Below are positions 25,973-34,330 of a DNA stretch of 64,000 nucleotides, piece after piece. How positions within the stretch are numbered: position 1 is the first letter of the stretch; each line of letters starts with the position of its first letter. The notes below the pieces were generated by a model, which was not told the DNA's origin, made no database searches, and worked only from the letters and a program-made list of their open reading frames with translations. Where the stretch lies: the NCBI GenBank assembly GCA_023055505.1, contig JALIRH010000120.1:620001-684000 (forward strand), read 5' to 3'. The stretch is from Callipepla californica brunnescens. Taxonomy: Eukaryota > Chordata > Aves > Galliformes > Odontophoridae. Made by a program: the position numbers and the translations under genes.

Positions 25973-26810
25973 CAAGCTAAACTTAGCCACTCCTTCTTTC
26001 ATCAGAATGCTGGAGGTCTTAAACGACAGTCTGGGCTTACCTCCCAACAAGCATCAAACATTACAGCGGTATGTCCCGACTGCCAGAGGCATTCTTTCCC
26101 ATCAATAGCAGGGGGGGTTAACCCCAGAGATCTGCAGAGCCTCCAGCTATGGCAAATGGATGTCACACATTACCCATGGTTTGGTAAGCTGAAATATACA
26201 CATTCCTCGATTGATACTTTTTCCGGAGCTTTATTTTCCTCTTGTCATACAGGAGAAAAGGCACGAGATGTTCGCAAGCGTTTGCTGCGTGCTTTTGCTA
26301 CATTAGGTATCCCTTCCCAATTAAAAACAGATCATGGTCCTGCATATACCTCTGCTGCGACAAAAGCCTTCCTGGATTCTTGGGGCATTATGCACATCAC
26401 CGCGATCCCTCATTCCCCTCCAGGTCAATTGAGCGGTCACACCAATCTTTAAAGCGTCTATTAGCACAACAGAAAGGGGGAATGGGAGCTTCCCCTCCTG
26501 AGGAGCGACTACATAAAGCTCTTGATGTTTTCACTTTTTGAATTCTTCTCTGCTAGATACCAATCCCCCGATAGTCCGACATTTTAGTTCGAATATCACA
26601 TTGGAAAGAAGAATCAAGGCTCCGGTGTTGATTCGCCACCCAGAAACAGGTATGATAACGGGGCCATATCCTCTTGTCACATGGGGGAGAGGTTATGCTT
26701 GTGTCTCCACAGGAAAAGGCCCCAGGTGGATTCCTGCGAAGAACGTGAAACCATACCGCAAGGAACAGACTTGGTCGACAACAGATGAAAACACAACCAA
26801 GGAAGGATGA
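25973..26810 (+). pseudogene. ERV integrase (frameshifted)
   Basis: Integrase inserts viral cDNA into host DNA. An open frame from about 25973 to 26452 carries an HHCC-type zinc module (SHSFFHQN, then CPDCQ about 30 residues later) and the first two acidic catalytic residues, in QMDVTHYP (about 26153) and LKTDHGPAYTS (about 26327). The glutamate context IERSHQS lies in a different frame near 26430, so a frameshift separates it from the first two residues. The C-terminal DNA-binding part, ending around WIPAKNVKPY, is in a third frame (26538-26810). The order matches a normal retroviral integrase but the protein cannot be made intact. Confidence 0.88.
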
Positions 26811-26842
26811 GACCAGCTACTGTATGGACTTGACTTCTTGAA

Positions 26843-27970
26843 ATGTCAGGACTCTCTACTGGTTTTATTACCCTCCCAAAAACGAATGTGTGGCTTACAC
26901 TTGCTAATATTACTCATCAGGAAACACTTTGCTTAGCCACTGCAACTGCACAAAATCCCTTCTCTACCCGCTTGGTGGGCTTTCCCATAGACGAGTGGCC
27001 AATCCCTGGTCCCTCACGAGCAATCTTTACTGGCACAAATTCAGTAGATAATTGGGATGGACGGGTTCCATATCTTCCGTCTGCCAAATTAGAGCCACAA
27101 GAAATAGATTTCTTAGGATCTATAAAAATGGACTTCTGCCTGAGATTCCATTCTACTGGAAAAAATAAAACCAAACTATGGGATGTCAGTCCCGTAGACG
27201 CAGCCATCAATAACCAAACTCTGTGGTGTAATTACACCTCACCCAGCCTTTCAAAATCAGTAAATGCTCCTTTACAGTTACCAGATGGAGTTTTCCGTAG
27301 TTGCGCTGACCGGGCATGGCCTGCCATTCCTTCTTACATTAGAGGTGGGCCATGTAGTCTCGGGCGTTTAACCATCCTTACCCGAAATGAGACAACTGTC
27401 TTGCAATGGAGAAAGAAATATTCTCACCACCGTTTTAGGAGAATGACCCACACCTTCGGATCAGATTGTGATGATAACATGAAGTTTTGGAACAGGGAGA
27501 CCATAGGAGCCGTTTCCTTTTTCACACCGCAGGTTGCTGTTGCTAAAGCTTTGGCAACACTGAACAAACTGGGTTCTTGCTTAGCAAAACAAGGAAATGC
27601 CACTAGTTTAGCTTTAACAGGTCTTTTACTTGATGCGGACAGTGTCAGACATGCTGCGCCACAAAATTGCGCTGCTACTGATTTCCTACTTCTGGCGCAA
27701 GGCCATGGCTGGGAGGATTTCGAAGGAATGTGCTGCATGAACCTGTCAGAACATTCCGTTTTAATTCAAGCAAGTATCAAGACCATACGGGATGGAGTGA
27801 AGAAACTGCAGGAACAGAGGGATTGGGACTGGTTGGACAAATTATTCTCGGGATGGGGGTCTCACCGGATGGCTCCACAGTATCTTAAAAATGATGTGCT
27901 ACATTGCGATGATCGTTGTAACGCTTTTGCTGTTACTTCCTTGCATTTTACAATGTGCGCAAAAAGATGA
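26843..27970 (+). pseudogene. env: ERV envelope glycoprotein, long ORF with displaced membrane anchor
   Basis: This is the longest open frame of the element, starting at ATG 26843. It has several N-glycosylation sequons (NIT, NQT, NYT, NET, NAT, NLS). A basic stretch HHRFRR near 27432-27450 may be the remnant SU/TM cleavage region. The TM part carries QNCAATDFLLLAQGHGWE and GMCCMNLSEHS, which resembles alpharetrovirus TM. No convincing signal peptide follows the ATG, so the true N-terminus may lie upstream in another frame. The hydrophobic membrane anchor is encoded at about 27909-27957 in a different frame from the ORF, so a frameshift near 27890 removes it from this product. Confidence 0.85.
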
Positions 27971-28001
27971 TTGACAATGCTACAAAGAAAATATTCATAA
28001 C

Positions 28002-28016
28002 AGAAAGGGGGAGAAG
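28002..28016 (+). other. Polypurine tract
   Basis: AGAAAGGGGGAGAAG lies directly before the 3' LTR, the expected place for the plus-strand DNA primer in retroviruses. Confidence 0.8.
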
Positions 28017-28383
28017 TGGGTGATGGCAAAAGTGGGAGTCAGACGGAACTGTTAGCTAAGCAGGAATCAGGCCATAAACCTTGGACGTAGGCTGTGTAAA
28101 GATAAGCTGATAAGCTTGAGACAACCATGTCTAAGGAGTGAAAAGAAACAGAAGACAGTAATGGATAGCAATAAGAAACTGTTTGTTTAGATGACTAGGA
28201 GTGTTTTATATTCTTGACCTGTTAACACTGAGGAATGTAAATTCCCTCAATTAGATCCTTGTAGCTTCCCCCAGTTAGATCCTAACACACACTGCTTCTC
28301 TGTCTATCTAAGCTTTGAGTTGTTGCTTAATAAATGGAACATTAGCTAGCATCAAGCTGGGTTCCCGACCCTTCATTGTAACA
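28017..28383 (+). mobile_element. 3' LTR of the truncated ERV
   Basis: The LTR begins with TG at 28017 or 28021, just after the polypurine tract, and ends TGTAACA at 28383. A TATA-like TTTTATATT lies near 28205, and an AATAAA polyadenylation signal is at 28329-28334, about 50 bp from the end as expected for R/U5. No matching 5' LTR is present, so the target site duplication cannot be tested. Confidence 0.85.
28329..28334 (+). promoter_or_regulatory. LTR polyadenylation signal
   Basis: Canonical AATAAA inside the 3' LTR. Confidence 0.75.
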
Positions 28384-28517
28384 GTCTGTGGGTCTCTATG
28401 GGTCCCGCTATGGGTCCCAATATGGTTTGCTGTGGGTCACTGTGGGTCCTGCTATGGGTCGCTGTGGGTCTCTATATGCCCCAGGAGATCCCTAAGGGGC
28501 TGCAGTTCCCCTCCACG

Positions 28518-28536
28518 CCACCAGGGGAGGGGGCGC
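28518..28536 (+). promoter_or_regulatory. CTCF-like site, module copy 1 (with insertion)
   Basis: CCACCAGGGGAGGGGGCGC resembles the CTCF core interrupted by extra bases. CACGTG follows at 28540-28545. Confidence 0.35.
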
Positions 28537-28829
28537 TCTCACGTGATGTCTCTGTGCCTTCCTATTGCTCTCTGAGGTTTTCTATGGGTCGCTGTGGGTC
28601 CCGGCATGGGTTGCTTTGGGTCAAGCTGTGGGTCACTGTGGGTCGCTGTGGGTCTCGCTATGGGTCACTGTGGGTTGCTGTGGTTTGCTATGAGTCTCTA
28701 TGGGTTGCTGTGGGTCGCTGTGGGTCACGCTATGGGTCCCAATAGGGTTCGCTGTGGGTCGGTGTGGGTCCTGCTATGGGTCTCTACGTGCCCCAGGAGA
28801 TCCCTAAGGGGCTGCAGTTCCCCTTCACG

Positions 28830-28844
28830 CCACCAGAGGGAGCT
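28830..28844 (+). promoter_or_regulatory. CTCF-like site, module copy 2
   Basis: CCACCAGAGGGAGCT, one mismatch from the recalled core CCASYAGRKGGCRS. Confidence 0.4.
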
Positions 28845-29076
28845 CTCACATGATGTCGCTGTGTCTCTACGGCTTCCTATTGCTCTCTGTGTTTTCCTAT
28901 TGGGCGCTATGTGTCGCTATGGGTCCCAATATGCTTCGCTGTGGGTTACTGTGGGTCACTGTGGATCGCTATGGGTTGCTATGGATCGCTTTGGTTTGCT
29001 GTGGGTCCTGCTATGGGTCTCTGTGGGTCTCTAAGGTTCCCAATGGATCCCTAAGGGGCTGCAGTTCCCCTCCACG

Positions 29077-29091
29077 CCACCAGGGGGCGCT
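29077..29091 (+). promoter_or_regulatory. CTCF-like site, module copy 3 (perfect core)
   Basis: CCACCAGGGGGCGCT matches the recalled vertebrate CTCF core at every position. Occupancy cannot be judged from sequence. Confidence 0.55.
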
Positions 29092-29863
29092 CTCACGTAA
29101 TGTCGCTGGGTCTCTAGGGCTCCTTATTGCTATCAGTGGTTTCCTATTGGGCGCTATGGGTCGCTGTGGGTCACTATGCGTCGCTATCGATCTCTGTGGG
29201 CTGCTACGTTTTGCTGCGGGTCTCTATGGGACGCTATGGGTCACTGTGGGTCTTGCTATGTGTATCCATGGGTCGCTATGGGTCGATGTGGATCGCTATA
29301 AGTCTCTACATGTTGCTAAGGGTTGCAATGGGTCGCTGTGGGTCATGCTGTGGGTGTCTGTGGGTCCAGCTATGGGTCATTGTGGGTCGCAGTGAGTCGC
29401 TACGGGTCTCTTCGGGACGCTATGGGTCACTGTAGGTCCTGCTATGGGTCGCTGTGGGCCGCTTTGGGTCTCTATGGGTCTCAGTGGGTCTCTGTGGGTC
29501 ACTGTGGGTTGCTATGGGTCGGTGTGGGTCGCTGTGTGTCGCGGTGGGTCGCTATCGGTCACTATTGGTTGTAATCGGTCTCTGTGGGTTGCTGTGAGTC
29601 GCTGTGGGCCCCCCTATAGGTTGCTGTGGGTCGGCTGGGTCGCTATGGGTTGCTGTGGATGGCTGTGTGTCGCTGTGCCTCTATGAGTCGCTATGGGTTG
29701 CAGTGCGTCGCAATGGGTCAATGTGGTCTGTTACGGGTCGCTGTGGGTTACGCTGTGGGTCCCAATATGGTTCGCTGTGGGTCAGTGTGGGTCCTGCTAT
29801 GAGGCGCTGTTGGTCTCTATGTGCCCCAGGAGATTCCTAAGGAGCTGCAGTTCCCCCTCCACG

Positions 29864-29878
29864 ACACCAGGCGGCGCT
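29864..29878 (+). promoter_or_regulatory. CTCF-like site, module copy 4
   Basis: ACACCAGGCGGCGCT is close to the same core, with CACGTG immediately downstream. Confidence 0.4.
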
Positions 29879-30370
29879 CTCACGTGATGTCGCTGTGTCT
29901 CTGTGGCTCCCTCTTGCTCCCTGTGGTTTTCCATGGGTCGCTGTGGATCGCTATGGGTCCCAATGGGTCGCTGTGGTTCCTGGCATGGGTCGCTATGGGT
30001 CAAGCTGTGGGTCACTTTGGGTTGCTGTGGGTGTCTGTGGGTCCAGCTATAGGTCACTGTGGGTCTCAGTGAGTCGCTGTGGGTCTCTATAAGTCGCTGT
30101 GGGTAACTATGAGTCTCTATGTGTTTCTATGGGTCGCTGTGGGTCTCTATGGGTCGCTGTGGGTCCCGCTGTGGGTCACTGTGGGTCGCTGTGTGAGCTA
30201 TCGGTCTCTGTGGGTTGCTGTGGTTCCCCCTATAGGTTGCTGTGGGTCGGTTGGGTCGCTGTGGGTCCCGCTATGGGTCGCTGTGAGTCTCTATGGGTCG
30301 CTGTGGGTCTCTATGGGTCAGTGTGGGTCACTGTGGGTCAGTGTGGGTCGCTGTGGGTCCCGCAGAAGGC

Positions 30371-31375
30371 GGTGTGCCCAGAGCGAAGCCACGCCCAGCT
30401 ATGGGGCGGATGTGGGGCAGCTACGGGGCAGCCATGGGTCACCATGGATCTCCATGGGGTCCCTACGGATCTCAATGGGGTCTCCACTGATCTCAGTGGA
30501 TCTCAATGGGGTGGCTATGGGGCAGCTGTGGGGCAGCAATGGGGCACTGACCTATTCCCCTCAGAATGCCGCCACTGCATCTCCTCCACCTCCTGCGGGA
30601 GCACCTCTGTGGGGCAGAACTCTGCCCCACACCTTCACCCCAAACATCCACACCACAGCTCAGCCCCACAGCGCTGCCCCACATCCCACACATTTGCCCC
30701 ACATCTCTGCCCCTCATCCCCTGGCCACACAGCTCAGCCCCACATCCCACAGCTCAGCCCCTCATCCCACACCTGGCCCCAGAGCTCAGCCCTGTGGCTC
30801 TGCCCCACACATCTGCCCCAAACCCCACACCTGGACCCACAGCTCAGCCCCACATCCCTCAGCTCTGCACCACAGCTCAGCCCCTCACCCCACACCTGGC
30901 CCCAGAGCTCAGCCCTGTGGCTCTGCCCCACACATCTGCCCCAAACCCCACACCTGGACCCACAGATCTGCCCCACATCCCACAGCTCTGCCCCACGGCT
31001 CAACCCCAATCTGCACATACCTGCCCCACATCCCACAGCTCTGCCCCACATACCTACCTGCCCCACAGATCAGCCCCACATTCCACAGCTCTGCCCCATG
31101 GATCAGCCTCACATCCCGCAGCTCAGCCCCGCATCTGAGCCCCACATCTGCTCATACCTGCACCACACCTCTGCCCCCCAACCGCCACAGCTCTGCCCCA
31201 CAGATCCACCCCACAGCTCAGCCCCGCATCCCACAGCTCTGCCCCAATCAGTGCACCTGGACCCACAACTCTGCCCCACAGCTCTGCCCCAAGCCTGGAC
31301 CCCACACCCACGACCCCAGCCCCAAATCCCTGCCCCATAACCCCATAACCTGACCCCGGCCCCATAACCGCCCCT
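30371..31375. repeat. Minisatellite switching from G-rich to C-rich (CAGCCCCACATCC type)
   Basis: 30371-30545 is a transition zone of GGGGCAGC and ATGGGTC/GGATCTC units. From about 30560 the plus strand becomes C-rich with repeating CACAGCTCAGCCCCACATCC. A direct duplication of about 122 bp is visible at about 30765-30885 and 30887-31005 (CACCTGGCCCCAGAGCTCAG recurs). Long open frames on both strands follow from stop-poor repeats. Confidence 0.85.
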
Positions 31376-31740
31376 CCCGCCCTGCCACTGACCACGTGCT
31401 CTGCTTCCAGCTCCGCTTCCACCATGCGGCCGCTTCCGGCCCCACGGCACAGCTCGGCCAATCACAGCACAGATCGGCAGCGGAAAGGGCGGGGTGTGGG
31501 GTAGCGAGGCGGAACAGTGCCACTGGAACGAGGCACGATGACCGGAAATAACTGAAACGTCTGGGAGCGCGGATTTCCGGCAGCGAGCGGGAAATTGTGG
31601 GTAAGGAGGCGGAAGCACGCCTGGAAGTGGGAAACCGGAAGCCAGTGGGAAGCGAGTGGGTGTGGCCAACGTTAAGCCTCGCATTCGAGCCACGCCCCAA
31701 CGTGCAATGACCCGAAGTGACCCCGATGTGACGCAAAATG
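31376..31740. promoter_or_regulatory. CpG-rich, promoter-like segment
   Basis: This non-repetitive, CpG-rich stretch carries a dense set of promoter motifs: CACGTG near 31393, several ETS-type CCGGAAG/CTTCCGG/CCGGAAAT sites (near 31433, 31540, 31574, 31634), an inverted CCAAT box in GGCCAATCAC (near 31456), and a GGGCGGGG Sp1/KLF box (near 31487). GTGGGTAAGG near 31597 looks like a plus-strand splice donor. No ORF with recognisable similarity starts here, so direction and product are unknown. Confidence 0.5.
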
Positions 31741-32009
31741 ACCCCAAATATCCCAGATTACTTCCAACACTTCTTGGAAGCGCTGCGCCCCAAAGGGCCC
31801 CAAAATGACCCCAAAGTGACCCCAAAACCCTATAACGACCCCATAAGGACCATATCAAATCCCCTATGGGGTCACTTCTTGGTGTCTCTGCAGGCCACGA
31901 CGCAGCACTGCACCCCAAAGTGCTCCAGAGTGACCCCAAAGTGACCGTAAATCGGCCCTAATGACCCCAAAAAACCCAAATCCTGGAACGGCCCCAAAAC
32001 GGCCACACG
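31741..32009. other. Low-copy spacer with GACCCCAAA repeats
   Basis: Repeated TGACCCCAAA-like phrases. The minus strand at 31871-31905 holds a short copy of the VVACRDTKK-encoding segment found intact at about 32010-32050. Nothing else is recognised. Confidence 0.5.
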
Positions 32010-32129
32010 GGGTCGCTTCTTCTTGGTGTCCCTGCAGGCCACAACGTAGCCCTGTGCGACGTTGAGTGGCGATGAATATCCGTCAGCGTACAACGTGTCC
32101 TCAAACAGCACCGAGGAATCATCCTGCGG
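32010..32129 (-). pseudogene. Exon-like segment, unidentified product
   Basis: On the minus strand an acceptor-like TATAACAG at 32130-32137 precedes an open stretch reading PQDDSSVLFEDTLYADGY, then SSPLNVAQGYVVACRDTKKK. Its composition is protein-like, unlike the repeats around it. The first part recurs at 32341-32378 and the last part at 31871-31905, so the segment has been partly duplicated on both sides. I do not recognise the protein. No clear donor is visible, so it is more likely a relic exon than an active gene. Confidence 0.4.
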
Positions 32130-32709
32130 CTGTTATAGAGCAATTATGGGGTCAGGGGGAATTTATGGGGTCGGGAGGAAAGCAATGGGGTCAGGGGGAA
32201 TTATGGGGTCAGGGAGAATTTAAAGGGTTGGAGGGGGAACAGGGGAACTAATAGGGTCAGAGGGGAAATTAATGGGGTCACGGGGGGAACAGGTGAATTA
32301 TGGGGACGGGGGGAAAGTAATGGGGTTGGGCTGATGTGACCTCAAACAGCACCGAGGAATCGTCCTGCGGCTGTTCTAGGGCAATTATAGGGTCGGGGGG
32401 AATAGGGGAAGTAACAGGGTCAGGAGGTGAAGTAATGGGGTCACAGGGGGGAATTGATGGGGTTGGGGGGGAAATTATAGGGTCATGGGGGGGAATTATG
32501 GGGTCGGGGGAAAATTGTGGGGTCAGGGGGGAACTAATGGGATTTGGGGCTGACATTTGGGGGAAATAATCGGATTCTGGGGCTGATAATGGAGATTTTG
32601 GGGTGGAATTGCAGGATTTTGGTGCTGAGTTTTGGGGTCAGATATCGACATTATAGGGCTGGGTTATGGGGTCCGTTCGTGCCCTTTTGGGGCCGGGTTC
32701 TGTGCTGTG
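32130..32709 (+). repeat. ATGGGGTCAGGGGGAATT-type minisatellite
   Basis: G-rich degenerate units of about 18-30 bp. It includes a second partial copy of the exon-like segment (minus strand 32341-32378, encoding QPQDDSSVLFE after a CTAG acceptor-like site). Confidence 0.8.
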
Positions 32710-34330
32710 GGTCCTAAAACTAAAGAGAACCCTACCCCTTCCACTAAACCTTCATCTACATCCCTAACCCTTACCCTAAACCTAAATCTACACCAAAACC
32801 TAACCCTAACCCTAACATGTCTTCTAACTGTAAAACTAATGCTTCACCTAACCCGAACTGAAACCCTAGGATTAAACCTTACCTAACACCTAGCTATATT
32901 CCTAACCCTATCCTGAAACCTAACGTTAACCCTAACCCTAAAAACAACTTGGAACCAAACCCTAACCCTAACCTAACCCTTATCAGAACCCTAAATCTAA
33001 TCCTAACCGTTACCTTAATTTAACTCCAATTCTACCTGAAATCTAAATGGGACCTTAAAACCAACCCCAAATTTAAGCCCAACCCTAAGCCTAACACAAA
33101 GCATTAGATTACCACAGCCATCACCTAACTTCTAACCCTGACCCTAACACTAATACTAAACCAAAACAGATTCCAAATACTAACCCAATTCCTATTCTGA
33201 AACCCAAAACTATTCCAAAAACAAACCCAAGGCCTAACCTTTCTCTCACTCTAACAATCAAAGAAAACCTATTCCTAAACCTAATCCTAAATCTAGTCCT
33301 AATCCTAACCCTCACCCTTAATCTAACCCTGTCAACGGTTTACCGGGCTGGATCGGCCCGGTTCCGTGACGATTGCTGCGGGGACCCACGGACCCACGCC
33401 CCAGGAAAGGGCAAGGAAAAAGGGAAAAGGGAAAAGGGAGATGGGCCTAGAAACAAAACAGCGGCAACGATCTGAGGAGGAAAGCTAATTTACTAAATAA
33501 GATATTAGAAAGCAAAATAACACAATATAATACAATGTAATTGGAATTGAGGCTAATGAATCAAACAAAATGAGCAAGAGAGAGTGTCCGATAAACCGAA
33601 GGCCTTACGCTAACGCTGAAGGCGATACGGCAGCGAGCACCCACTGCTGAGTCGATCCCGAAGGAAAGAGAGTGTCCCGTGACCGCTGAGGGTTTTTATC
33701 TGTTCCCTCTGAGCGGAAAACACGTAAAAATACAAAGCATCGCAAAGTCCTCTGGGGAATGTAGTGCTTCTTCTCTTCTCAGACAGGTATACCTGGAATT
33801 ATCAATGATCTATGGAGCTGGAGTATTAGCTCTTCAACTCCTAATGCAATACATGATGTTATGATGTGGAATACCAGTACCAAAAAATCATAAAACCATG
33901 ACAAACCCCAACCCCCACCCAGAAGCTAACACTTAGCATTGTACAATACCTAAACGTACCCCTAATCCTTATCACTAAACCTAAAAGGAACCTGAAACAT
34001 AGTGCTAAATCTGACCCGAACCCTAACCCTAAACTTCATCCTATTCCCAAACCTCGCCCTATTCAGAACCCTATTCCTAACCCGAACACTAACCCTTACT
34101 CTATTACTAACTTGAAGACTAACCCTAACAATGAACCAATTCCTAAACATTTTCCTTCCTCCAAATTGATTCCTAACACTAACCCTAACCCTAATCAAAC
34201 CCGAACCCTATTCTTAACCCTAAATCTAACCGTATCCCAATCCCTAACTCTTACCATAACCCTAACCCTAAGTCTTACTCTATCACTAACCCTAACCCTA
34301 CATTAACCCTATCCTAACCCTAACCATAAC
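32710..34330 (+). repeat. Diverged array-unit fragment (C-rich arm), split by a solo LTR
   Basis: From GGTCCTAAAACTAAAGAGAA at 32710 this matches array unit 1 from about 2592 onward, with more differences than array units show among themselves. It lacks about 270 bp lying between two direct repeats in the array unit (CCCAACCCTAA.CCTAACACAAAGC at 2959 and 3232). After the LTR it resumes with the CCCAGAAGCTAACACTTAGC motif and gains extra sequence near 34010-34110. It is probably an older copy outside the homogenised array. Confidence 0.85.
33330..33903 (-). mobile_element. Solo LTR with AACCC target duplication
   Basis: 574 bp bounded by TG...CA on either strand and flanked by AACCC at 33325-33329 and 33904-33908. 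The host sequence on each side rejoins to the uninterrupted array-unit sequence. Read on the minus strand it begins TGTCATGGTTTTATG and is clearly related along its length to the LTR at 43989-44536. The match is to that second ERV family and not to the ERV at 24014-28383. Confidence 0.9.

Larger units (their letters stand above)
24014..28383 (+). mobile_element. 5'-truncated endogenous retrovirus (pro-pol-env-LTR)
   Basis: In order: protease tail, RT, degraded RNase H region, integrase, env, polypurine tract and 3' LTR, all on the plus strand. There is no 5' LTR, PBS or gag; the left side fuses to array unit 6 inside the protease. The reading frame changes many times and several stops are present, so the copy is defective. 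The RT and integrase style, and an env TM region with the alpharetrovirus-type spacing around a CC pair, suggest a class II, alpharetrovirus-related avian ERV. Its right end abuts a GTGGGTC minisatellite at 28384. Confidence 0.88.
28384..30370 (+). repeat. GTGGGTCGCTATGGGTC-type minisatellite
   Basis: Roughly 8-9 bp degenerate units (GCTGTGGGTC, CTATGGGTC) run for about 2 kb. A longer module of about 75 bp recurs near 28477, 28789, 29045 and 29823 (CCCCAGGAGATCCCTAAGGG, GCTGCAGTTCCCC, CCACCAGGGGGCGCT and CACGTGATGTC elements). Open frames reading GSLWVAVG are a product of the repeat and are not called as genes. Confidence 0.9.

Noticed and set aside
25701..25980. Two overlapping 88-89-codon ORFs rich in F, L and H
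   Set aside because: They lie in the degraded pol segment around a T-tract and have no pol motifs; treated as chance frames.
30079..31353. 424-codon plus-strand ORF
   Set aside because: It spans two unrelated minisatellites (GSLWVAVG then PTALPHIP-type sequence) and has no domain; stop-poor repeats explain it.
31109..31939. 276-codon minus-strand ORF over the CpG segment
   Set aside because: It runs through minisatellite, promoter-like DNA and spacer alike; composition changes at each boundary, so it is a chance frame.
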